Source: CAIJMU01 sp035530275 (GTDB lineage Bacteria > Spirochaetota > Spirochaetia > Treponematales > Rectinemataceae). From it: a stretch of 64,000 bases of DNA. How positions within the stretch are numbered: position 1 is the first letter of the stretch; the number at the start of each line of letters is the position of its first letter. The stretch is taken from contig DATKVC010000018.1 of NCBI GenBank assembly GCA_035530275.1, forward strand, positions 62,001-126,000. Direction: 5' to 3'. Positions 1 through 6,791 of the stretch are shown here, piece by piece. Below the pieces are notes generated by a model. The model ran no database searches. It was not told the DNA's origin and saw nothing but the letters and a program-made list of their open reading frames with translations. A program made the translations under genes and the position numbers.

Positions 1-405
1 GTCCGTCGCGACGACGAGGTCGGGGGCGACCCGCTTTATCTCCCTGATCGCGCGCTGCACGATGCCGTCGTCGTCGAAATTCTCGCTGCCAACCTCGTCC
101 TTGGTGGCGGGCAGGCCGAAGAGGATGACCGAGGCGATGCCCAGGGAGGCGATCTCCTCGATCTCGCGGCCGAGAAGATCGATGGACCACTGAAAGACTC
201 CCGGCATCGAGGAGATTTCGTGCTTCACGCCCTTGCCGTGCGTGACGAAAAGCGGGAGCATGAAATCGTCTGGCCCGAGACTCGTCTCGCGCACCATGCG
301 TCGGATGCCCTTGTTGAGACGGAGCCTGCGGGGGCGCTCGGCGCCGACGGACCCGAACCAGCCGAGCGTTTCCGCGCCGGCCTTGCCTTTGCCTTCATTG
401 TTCAT
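1..405 (-). CDS. hemB: Delta-aminolevulinic acid dehydratase (porphobilinogen synthase), N-terminal part
   Basis: Condenses two 5-aminolevulinate molecules to porphobilinogen in the cytoplasm, the second step of haem synthesis from glutamyl-tRNA. The first 135 residues are present and the gene runs off the left edge. Visible family features are the early RRLRLN segment, the MPLF-like stretch 'FMLPLFVTHG', the 'SSMPGVFQWSID' segment, and the loop 'ILFGLPATKDEVGS' followed by 'GIVQRAIREIK'. The catalytic lysines lie beyond the window. The ATG overlaps the hemD stop as ATGA, so it is translationally coupled and is the last visible gene of hemA-hemC-hemD-hemB. Confidence 0.93.
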   Translation of the reverse strand, partial: MNNEGKGKAGAETLGWFGSVGAERPRRLRLNKGIRRMVRETSLGPDDFMLPLFVTHGKGVKHEISSMPGVFQWSIDLLGREIEEIASLGIASVILFGLPATKDEVGSENFDDDGIVQRAIREIKRVAPDLVVATD

Positions 406-1208
406 GCAATTGCACCTTTCGCGGCGCGCGTCTGCGCGTCCCGCCAGTATTCGACGAGCGAATCGATGATCCCCTCCATGCTGTGATCGGCCGGCACGAG
501 GTCCACGCGATAGCCCAGGGCCATCGCATCGGCAGCCGTCACCGGGCCGATGCAGGCGATGAGGGCCTCGCTGTGCCACCCGGCATCCTCCGCGCGAAAC
601 CTGCCCCGGGTCATTTCGTCGAAGCCCCTCGCCGTCGAGGGGCTCGTGAAGACGATGGCGTCGACACCTCCCTCGAGCTCGGCGAGGGCCCCGGCGTCGA
701 CCTGGGCCGCCACCGTCCTGTATGCGACCACTTCGTCGACGTGGGCGCCGAGACTCCGCATTTCCGCGGCCGCCGTACCCCGGACTATGTCCGAACCCGG
801 CATCAGCACCCGCTTGCCGGAGATGGCGCCGAGACTGGCTGCCAACCTTTCTGAAACCGCCTCGTCGGGCATCGCCCCGACAGCGACGCCCGCCTCCTCG
901 AGGACCCGCGCCGTGGCCTTTCCGATGGCGACGCAATTCCAACGACCGCGCATCGGCATCTCGAGGGCCCTCATTCCTTCGACGAGAGCCAGGGCGGTGT
1001 TCGCGCTCGTGACGACGACATGGTCGTAGGTAGCAATGTCGCGCAACGCGGCCTCGAAGTCGGGGAAGGTTCCCGACCGGTCGATCGAGATCGCGGGCAG
1101 GACGATCGCCCTGCCGCCGAGGGCCTCGATGGCCGACACCGCATCGCGGGCTTTCGAGGCCTGGCGGGTGAGGACGATACGCCGTCCTTCGAGGGGACGG
1201 GGCCTCAT
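402..1208 (-). CDS. hemD: Uroporphyrinogen-III synthase
   Basis: Cyclises hydroxymethylbilane to uroporphyrinogen III with inversion of ring D. The 268-residue protein has the two-lobed HemD pattern: 'RRIVLTRQASKA' near the N-terminus, 'VVVTSANTAL' in lobe 1, 'KRVLMPGSD' and 'VVAYRT' at the lobe junction, 'AIVFTSPSTARGF' in lobe 2 and 'IACIGPVTAADAMALGY' near the end. HemD sequences diverge strongly, so position between hemC and hemB adds weight to the call. The start is the ATG that overlaps the hemC stop (ATGA); the same reading frame is open far upstream, but that part lies inside hemC. Confidence 0.9.
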   Translation of the reverse strand: MRPRPLEGRRIVLTRQASKARDAVSAIEALGGRAIVLPAISIDRSGTFPDFEAALRDIATYDHVVVTSANTALALVEGMRALEMPMRGRWNCVAIGKATARVLEEAGVAVGAMPDEAVSERLAASLGAISGKRVLMPGSDIVRGTAAAEMRSLGAHVDEVVAYRTVAAQVDAGALAELEGGVDAIVFTSPSTARGFDEMTRGRFRAEDAGWHSEALIACIGPVTAADAMALGYRVDLVPADHSMEGIIDSLVEYWRDAQTRAAKGAIA

Positions 1209-2122
1209 CCCAGGATTGCCCTGGCGCCCTTCGCGAGAGCCTCCTCGGCGAGACGCTTTCCGAGAGCCAGCGGCTCGCTCCCCTCGCCGCGCACCCGCAC
1301 GCTCGAACGGCCGTCGGGCGAGGCGACGAGGCCCTCGAGATCTATCGATCCCGTCGAGCCGATCTTCGCGATGGTCGCGACCGGAGCCGAGCATCCGCCC
1401 CCGAGGCCGAGGAGAAAGGCTCGCTCGGCGAGGACGGCGGAACGTGTCGGGCCGTGATCGAGCGTGGCGAGGAGGCGGAGGGTCGCCTCGTCGTCGGCCC
1501 TGCACTGGATGCCCAGGGCCCCTTGTCCCGGGGCGGGAAGCATTTCCGAGAACTCGAAGAAGGAGGCGACGTTCGCGCCCTTGCCGAGCCTCGTGACGCC
1601 GGCCGCGGCGAGGACGATGGCGTCGTATTCCCCCGCCATGGCCTTGCCTATCCTCGTGTCCACGTTGCCCCTGAGCGGGAGGAGCTGGAGATCGGGGCGG
1701 AGCATGAGAAGCTGAGAGCCACGCCTCAGGCTGGAGGTCCCCACCTTGGCGCCTTTTCGCAATTCGGATAGTTTCGCGCAACGCGCCGAAATGAAGACGT
1801 CTCGGGCGTCGGCGCGTTCGGGGATGGCTCCCACGGTGAGGCCGACGGGATTCTCGACGGGAAGGTCCTTGAGGGAATGCACGGCCAAGTCGATCGAACC
1901 GGCGAGGAGGGCGCGTTCGAGCTCCTCGGTGAAGAGACCCTTGCCGCCGATCTCGGGGAGGGGCTTGTCGAGGATCCGGTCGCCGCTCGTGGTGAAGATC
2001 TCGACCCTGACCTCGAGGCCGGGCCAGAGCTCCTCGAGCCTCGATTTGACCCAAGAGGTCTGCCATCGAGCGAGGGCCGAGCCTCGCGACCCGATGGTGA
2101 CGGATTTCTTGTCAATTGGCAT
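1205..2122 (-). CDS. hemC: Hydroxymethylbilane synthase (porphobilinogen deaminase)
   Basis: Joins four porphobilinogen units into the linear tetrapyrrole hydroxymethylbilane. The 305-residue length is normal. The protein shows 'IGSRGSALARWQT' at the N-terminus, 'GGKGLFTEELE', 'AVHSLKDLP' and 'GTSSLRR' in the active-site region, and the dipyrromethane-cofactor loop 'LGGGCSAP', with the cofactor cysteine at about residue 244. The start lies 11 bases inside the end of hemA, so the pair is probably translationally coupled. Confidence 0.96.
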   Translation of the reverse strand: MPIDKKSVTIGSRGSALARWQTSWVKSRLEELWPGLEVRVEIFTTSGDRILDKPLPEIGGKGLFTEELERALLAGSIDLAVHSLKDLPVENPVGLTVGAIPERADARDVFISARCAKLSELRKGAKVGTSSLRRGSQLLMLRPDLQLLPLRGNVDTRIGKAMAGEYDAIVLAAAGVTRLGKGANVASFFEFSEMLPAPGQGALGIQCRADDEATLRLLATLDHGPTRSAVLAERAFLLGLGGGCSAPVATIAKIGSTGSIDLEGLVASPDGRSSVRVRGEGSEPLALGKRLAEEALAKGARAILG

Positions 2123-3407
2123 CTTTGTTCTCCGGAGCGAGGTCGAAGATATGTCGGACGGCAGCCGCGTACTCGACGGCCTTGCCCTGGCCCGCGACGG
2201 CCCTCAGCCTCCGCGTCGGCTCGTGGAGGAAGCGATTGAGCACGGACTGGGCGAGGAACTCCACCCTCGCGCGATCCTCTTCGGCGAGATGGGCGAGTGC
2301 CCGGAGGGCCTTGGCCGTCTCGGTCTTCCTGATCTCCTCGGCCTTCGCCCTGAGGGCCATTACCGTGGGTACTATGTCGAGCGAGGCGAGGTAGCCCATG
2401 AAGGCGCTGGTCTCCTCGTCGAGGATGGCCTCGACCGCCGGCACGCATTCGCGGCGCTCGGCGAGCGAGTCCTGGAGCTTCGCCTCGAGATCGTCGATGT
2501 CGTAGCAGCGTGCGCCCGCGACCTCGCGCACGGCGGGATCGACGTCGCGCGGCACGGCGATGTCGATGAACATGAGGGGTTGGTCGGGGCGGTCCGAGAG
2601 GGCTTCCCTCACGAGTTCGGGAGTCACGATGACATGAGGCGCGCCCGTGGAGGTTATCACGATGTCTGCGGCGGCCAGGGCCTCGTCGATCTTGTCGAAG
2701 CCGAGGGCGGCCGCTTCCCACCTGGCCGCGAGCTCCGTCGCCCGCTCCTTCGTCCTATTCACGACGGTGATGTTCTTGGCGCCCCGGTGCCTGAGGGCCT
2801 CGACGGCGAGCTCGGCCATTTCTCCGGCGCCGATGACGACGACGCGAGCCTCTTCGATGTAGCCTATCTCGTCGGCCGCGAGCCGCGCGGCCACCGAGCT
2901 CACCGAGCCCGGGTTGCGACTGATGCCCGTCTCCGTGTGGGCTCTCTTGCCCGCGTGGATGGCCGCGCGAAAGAGGGCCGCGATCACGGTTCCCATCGCG
3001 CCGTATTCGCGCCAGGTATCGTAGGCGCTCGTCACCTGTCCGAGGATCTGCGTCTCGCCAAGGACCATCGAGTCGAGACCGGCCGCTACGCGAAAAAGGT
3101 GGGCCACCGCGTCGCGCCCCGAGCGGCGGACCGTATAAGGAGAGAAGTCCTCCACGGCGACGCCCGTGGTCGTTCTCACGAATTCCTCGAGATCGTCGTA
3201 GTCGCCGCAGGAGGACACGGCGTAGAGTTCGAGCCTGTTGCAGGTCGATACCACGGCGATTTCCGAAAGTTCGAGGCAGGATTCCGGAGGGGCTTCCGGA
3301 CCTATCCGCGCGAGGCCTTCCTTGATCTTTTCCGCCGGAAGGCTGAGGCGTTCCCGCACTTCGACCGGGGCCGTGTGGTGTGAGATGCCGAGACTGAGGA
3401 GATGCAT
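2112..3407 (-). CDS. hemA: Glutamyl-tRNA reductase
   Basis: Reduces glutamyl-tRNA(Glu) to glutamate-1-semialdehyde with NADPH, the committed step of C5-pathway haem synthesis. At 431 residues it is of normal length. Key features are 'GISHHTAPVEVRE' at the N-terminus, the catalytic cysteine in 'VVSTCNRLE' (about Cys56), 'SMVLGETQILGQV', the NADPH-binding stretch 'VVVIGAGEMAELA' and a C-terminal dimerisation helix. It is the first gene of the haem operon. The semialdehyde aminomutase gene hemL is not in this window. The start is preceded by a G-rich stretch and an AT-rich promoter region. Confidence 0.97.
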   Translation of the reverse strand: MHLLSLGISHHTAPVEVRERLSLPAEKIKEGLARIGPEAPPESCLELSEIAVVSTCNRLELYAVSSCGDYDDLEEFVRTTTGVAVEDFSPYTVRRSGRDAVAHLFRVAAGLDSMVLGETQILGQVTSAYDTWREYGAMGTVIAALFRAAIHAGKRAHTETGISRNPGSVSSVAARLAADEIGYIEEARVVVIGAGEMAELAVEALRHRGAKNITVVNRTKERATELAARWEAAALGFDKIDEALAAADIVITSTGAPHVIVTPELVREALSDRPDQPLMFIDIAVPRDVDPAVREVAGARCYDIDDLEAKLQDSLAERRECVPAVEAILDEETSAFMGYLASLDIVPTVMALRAKAEEIRKTETAKALRALAHLAEEDRARVEFLAQSVLNRFLHEPTRRLRAVAGQGKAVEYAAAVRHIFDLAPENKDAN

Positions 3408-3518
3408 GCAAGCCCCCGAGGGGATGGGGATCGCGACCAGTTCTCGTGGTTGCTTGCCGCATTCGGCCGAGCCCGCGCGTCATGCAAGACCGCGGGGAAT
3501 CGCGCGAAGCGGCCTCTT

Positions 3519-3548
3519 TGTATACTCCCCATTCGTTCATTGTGTAAA
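3519..3548 (-). promoter_or_regulatory. Candidate promoter of the hem operon
   Basis: On the minus strand TTTACA (3548-3543) and TATACA (3524-3519) are separated by 18 bases, about 110 bases upstream of hemA. The surrounding 60 bases are much more AT-rich than the rest of the region. The cydAB promoter candidate uses the same -35 hexamer. No clear operator was found. Confidence 0.4.
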
Positions 3549-3620
3549 GATATAAATAGTTATTAATATTATCCATGCGAACTTTTCACGGGTGATCATT
3601 TCGTATGCGAAGCGATCGCG

Positions 3621-3651
3621 GGAAGAGGGCCCCAATGAGCGACCCTCTTCC
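3621..3651 (-). terminator. Hairpin after cydB
   Basis: A perfect 9-base-pair stem (GGAAGAGGG with CCCTCTTCC, 13-base loop) lies 29 bases beyond the cydB stop. No T-tract follows on the minus strand, so it may stabilise the 3' end or need Rho rather than act as a classical terminator. It also separates cyd transcription from the hemA promoter. Confidence 0.4.
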
Positions 3652-3679
3652 AATTAGTAACGTTTCTGCGAATCGACCT

Positions 3680-4735
3680 TCAATAGGGCTGCTTTCCCTC
3701 GCTTACCTCTGCCGCAGTCACGGGAGCCCTGAAAAGCCGGTACACCCAAATCTTGTAGATTATGACGATCGGCACGATGACGAAAGCGACGACGGTCATC
3801 ACGCGGAGGGTGTAGTCGCTGGAAGAGGAGTTCATGATGTTCAAGTTCGACGCCGGATCGAGGCTCGAGGGAATGAGGTTGGGGAAGAGGCCGCCGACGC
3901 CCGTCGCGACGACCGTGGCCACTGTCACGAGGGAGGCGGCGAAGGCGAGCCCGTAGGAGTCCCGCGAAGCGAAGATGAATACGGAGACCAAGCCGGCCAC
4001 CGCGAGGAGGGGCAGGATGAGAAGGATGGGACTCGCGAGATAGTTGTCCCAGAGCTTCGTCGCGAAGGCGGTGTAGACGAGGAAGGCGACGGCCACGGCG
4101 AGGAGGGGCCACCAGAGTCGCTTGACCATCGCCTTGGCGCGTTGGGCGATCTCGCCGTCGGTTTTAAGTGCGGTGTAGAGGGAGCCGTGGACGGCGAAGA
4201 GAAGGACGAACAAAAGACCTGTCACAAGGGCGTAGGGATTGAGAAGGCCGAAAAAGGTCCCCTGGTAGGCGAAGGTCGCCGCGGCGAAGTCGTTCTTCAT
4301 GGGCAGACCCTCGAAGATGTTGCCGAAGGCGACGCCGAAAAGGAGGGCGGGAATGAAGCTCGACACCACCATCACGACATCCCAGAATTTCTTCCACCCG
4401 GCCTTGTCGACCTTGCCTCGGAACTCGAAGGAGACGCCGCGGAAGATGAGGGCCGAGAGAAGGAGGAAGAGGGCCAGATAGAGATTGGAGAACATCATCG
4501 CGTAGGTGGTGGGAAAGGCGGCGAAGGTCGCTCCGCCCGCCGTTACGAGCCAGACCTCGTTGCCGTCCCATACGGGGCCGACGGAATTGATGACCTGGCG
4601 CTTCTCGGTGTCGCTCTTGGCGAGGAAGACCGACATGAAGCCCGAGCCGAGGACGAAGCCGTCGAGCATGAAATAGACGGTCCAGAGCAGACCCCAAAGG
4701 ACGAACCAGATGACCTGCAGCGTGGTTGGGTCCAT
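3680..4735 (-). CDS. cydB: Cytochrome bd quinol oxidase subunit II
   Basis: Membrane subunit that pairs with CydA in the high-affinity bd-type quinol oxidase. The 351-residue, strongly hydrophobic protein begins with the typical 'VIWFVLWGLLWTVYFMLDGF' segment and has 'VGPVWDGNEVWLVTAGGA' at about residues 52-69, both hallmarks of CydB, and about eight or nine predicted membrane helices. It starts 3 bases after cydA ends, so the two subunits are made together. I found no CydX-like small protein in the 270 bases downstream. Confidence 0.97.
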   Translation of the reverse strand: MDPTTLQVIWFVLWGLLWTVYFMLDGFVLGSGFMSVFLAKSDTEKRQVINSVGPVWDGNEVWLVTAGGATFAAFPTTYAMMFSNLYLALFLLLSALIFRGVSFEFRGKVDKAGWKKFWDVVMVVSSFIPALLFGVAFGNIFEGLPMKNDFAAATFAYQGTFFGLLNPYALVTGLLFVLLFAVHGSLYTALKTDGEIAQRAKAMVKRLWWPLLAVAVAFLVYTAFATKLWDNYLASPILLILPLLAVAGLVSVFIFASRDSYGLAFAASLVTVATVVATGVGGLFPNLIPSSLDPASNLNIMNSSSSDYTLRVMTVVAFVIVPIVIIYKIWVYRLFRAPVTAAEVSEGKQPY

Positions 4736-4737
4736 CG

Positions 4738-6090
4738 TCAGTTCCTCCCTTTTACGTTAATGATTTTGCTGAGGTCCCCGTCGGGACCTTTGCGGGCGTA
4801 TTTGAAAAGGAGCCAGATGTCGACGGCGCCGAGGGCCGTATACATCAAAACGAAGCCGACGAGTGAAATCCAGACATCGGAAAGGGGAACGGTCGTGGAA
4901 ACGGCGTCCGCGGTCTTGAGAACGCCATAGACGATCCAGGGCTGGCGCCCCACCTCCGCGAGGACCCAGCCGAGTTGGATGGCGATGTAGGGCAGGGGAA
5001 TCGCCCAGACGAGGAGGGACAGGAGACGGCGATGCCGCTCGATCGAACGCTTGCCATGTGAGAACCACAGGGCGGCGAGGGCGAGGACTCCCATGAGGAC
5101 GCCGAGACCTACCATGAGTCGGAAAGAAAGGAAGGTCGGCAGCACGGGGGGCCGGAGTTCCTTCGGGATGTCGCCGAGCCCCGTCACCTTGGCGTTGACA
5201 TCATGGAAGGCGAGGAAAGAAAGGAGGCCGGGGATCTCGCCGATCTCGAAGCGGTTGCCCTCGTCGGCGTCGGGCCACTCGAGGATGAACACGCTTGAAT
5301 TCTCTTCGGTCTCCCAGTGCGATTCCATGGCTGCGAACTTGGAAGGCTGATTGGCCGCGACATCGACGCCCTGCTGGTCGCCGAGGATCACGAGACCGGC
5401 GATGGCGACGACGGCGACGACGGAGGCCAGGCGAAAGGTCTTCGTGAAAAGCGCCGTCTCGTTCTTGCGGAGGATGTGCCAGGCCGAGATGCCGAGGATG
5501 AAGAAGGCGCCGAGGGTGTAGGCCGAAAGCAGCGTGTGTCCGAAGCTGAGGAGTGCCGAGGGATTCGTCACGAGGGCGAGAAAGTCGACCATCTCGGCGC
5601 GGTGATTGGCGGGGGAGAAGATATATCCCACGGGATGCTGCATCCAGCCGTTGGCGATGAGTATCCAGAGGGCCGACAGGTTGGTCGCGATGGCGGCGAG
5701 CCAGATCGCGAGGGCATGGACCTTCTTCGAGGTCTTGTTCCAACCGAAAATCCAGACGCCGAGGAAGACCGATTCGAGAAAGAAGGCGGCGGTAGCCTCG
5801 ATGGCGAGGGGAGCCCCGAAAATGTCGCCCACATAGCGCGAGTACTCGGACCAGTTCATGCCGAACTGGAACTCCAGGGTGATACCGGTGACGATGCCGA
5901 GGGCGAAATTGATGAGGAAGAGTTTTCCGAAGAACTTGGTCGCCTTGAGCCAGGTTTCGTCCCCCGTTCTCACGTACTTCGACTCCATCCACGCGACGAT
6001 GATCGACACGCCCAGGGTCATCGGCACGAAGATGAAGTGGAACATCGCCGTCAGCGCGAACTGAAGGCGACTCAACGCGAGAATATCCAT
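4738..6090 (-). CDS. cydA: Cytochrome bd quinol oxidase subunit I
   Basis: Haem-carrying subunit of bd oxidase, which oxidises quinol and reduces oxygen to water without pumping protons. The 450-residue protein starts 'MDILALSRLQFALTAMFHF', with the conserved haem-ligand histidine at residue 18, and contains the 'GRQPWIVYGVLKTADAVS' signature. It is shorter than the 522-residue E. coli protein, which fits the short Q-loop class. The reading frame is open further upstream, but this ATG is preceded by GGAGG at ideal spacing and matches the family N-terminus. Confidence 0.97.
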   Translation of the reverse strand: MDILALSRLQFALTAMFHFIFVPMTLGVSIIVAWMESKYVRTGDETWLKATKFFGKLFLINFALGIVTGITLEFQFGMNWSEYSRYVGDIFGAPLAIEATAAFFLESVFLGVWIFGWNKTSKKVHALAIWLAAIATNLSALWILIANGWMQHPVGYIFSPANHRAEMVDFLALVTNPSALLSFGHTLLSAYTLGAFFILGISAWHILRKNETALFTKTFRLASVVAVVAIAGLVILGDQQGVDVAANQPSKFAAMESHWETEENSSVFILEWPDADEGNRFEIGEIPGLLSFLAFHDVNAKVTGLGDIPKELRPPVLPTFLSFRLMVGLGVLMGVLALAALWFSHGKRSIERHRRLLSLLVWAIPLPYIAIQLGWVLAEVGRQPWIVYGVLKTADAVSTTVPLSDVWISLVGFVLMYTALGAVDIWLLFKYARKGPDGDLSKIINVKGRN

Positions 6091-6388
6091 GTTGACCTCC
6101 TGCCCCTTGTCGGGGGCTAGTGAATCAGGGATGAGCCGAAATTCCAAAGCGGCTCTTCCGGTTCGCGTAAGGCAGCGTCGACGGTCAGGCGGAGATGGAT
6201 GCCGGGGGAAGAACCTGATCGGAGCAGGCACAAGGCCTGAAAGTGCCGCTCTCGATCAGCATCCTCCGGCGCCGTCACGCGGCATTGGGACCACGGCAGG
6301 AACGAAGCCATTGCCCCCATGCAAGGCAAAATCCATAAGAGACCCTTCAAGCAAAGAAAACTAATATCAACGCTGAACCTTGTACTCA

Positions 6389-6417
6389 TATATATCATTT
6401 GCCAATTACATTGTAAA
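6389..6417 (-). promoter_or_regulatory. Candidate cydAB promoter
   Basis: On the minus strand TTTACA (6417-6412) and TATATA (6394-6389) are 17 bases apart, in the AT-rich centre of the 455-base gap between ccoS and cydA (6091-6545). It implies a leader of about 290 bases before cydA. The leader part (6091-6380) is GC-rich and I see no convincing gene in it. No FNR-type TTGAT-N4-ATCAA box was found. Confidence 0.45.
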
Positions 6418-6475
6418 GCCAAAAATATCTATTCACATTTCTCTAAAATGATTCTTGCTGAGTGCTCAGTGAATT

Positions 6476-6487
6476 GCAAATATTTGC
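6476..6487. promoter_or_regulatory. 12-base perfect palindrome upstream of cydAB
   Basis: GCAAATATTTGC is a perfect palindrome about 60 bases upstream of the predicted -35 of cydAB. Just beside it is a second, shorter inverted repeat, CTGAG-TG-CTCAG (6459-6470). The position suits a binding site for a dimeric regulator of the oxidase, but which one is unknown. Confidence 0.3.
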
Positions 6488-6504
6488 GGCTTATTCTGAG
6501 TTTT

Positions 6505-6538
6505 GCGGGAATTAGCCAGTCGTTCGACCGCTTCCCGC
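6505..6538 (-). terminator. Hairpin after ccoS
   Basis: GCGGGAA and TTCCCGC form a 7-base-pair stem 8 bases beyond the ccoS stop codon, the end of the cco gene run. There is no T-tract on the minus strand, so it is only a possible terminator. Confidence 0.35.
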
Positions 6539-6545
6539 TCGCCGG

Positions 6546-6791
6546 CTAGGCCTTCGGCGGGGGCACTGAAGCGGGTTTTTTAGGGGAATCTAGATCGTCG
6601 CTAGGCTCGCCGGTCGAAACCTTTGAACCGACCCGCCCTGTCTGTCGACGAGGTATATCGTCGTCGAGCATCCGGTATTTGGGGCCCTCGATGTCCTCGT
6701 ACTGGCCGTTTCGGACCGCCCAGATGAAGAGAAGCCAGGCGCCGGTTCCGATGCAGAGTGCGAGGAAAATGAGAAGGAATATTTCACCCAT
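6546..6791 (-). CDS. ccoS: cbb3-type cytochrome oxidase assembly protein CcoS
   Basis: Small membrane protein needed to insert haem and copper into cbb3 oxidase. The 81-residue protein has one N-terminal membrane helix and then the family signature 'WAVRNGQYEDIEGPKYRML'. The remaining C-terminal tail is polar and proline-rich, longer than in many CcoS proteins. Its start overlaps the ccoI stop by one base (TGATG), so the two are coupled. Gene order ccoI-ccoS is the usual one. Confidence 0.96.
   Translation of the reverse strand: MGEIFLLIFLALCIGTGAWLLFIWAVRNGQYEDIEGPKYRMLDDDIPRRQTGRVGSKVSTGEPSDDLDSPKKPASVPPPKA

Noticed and set aside
402..2066. A single 554-codon minus-strand frame covering hemD and much of hemC
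   Set aside because: Only the part from 1208 down matches HemD; the rest is the shifted shadow of hemC.
3408..3679. CydX-like small subunit gene after cydB
   Set aside because: No frame with a start codon, SD and a single membrane helix in the expected place.
3605..4930. A 441-codon plus-strand frame opposite cydB
   Set aside because: Highly charged translation (Glu, Gly, His) typical of an antisense shadow of a GC-rich membrane protein gene; similar long antisense frames occur opposite most genes here.
6117..6422. A 101-codon minus-strand frame in the cydA leader
   Set aside because: No SD, no recognisable fold, and it spans the predicted promoter; probably chance.
6091..6545. FNR box in the cydAB control region
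   Set aside because: No TTGAT-N4-ATCAA or close variant was found on either strand.
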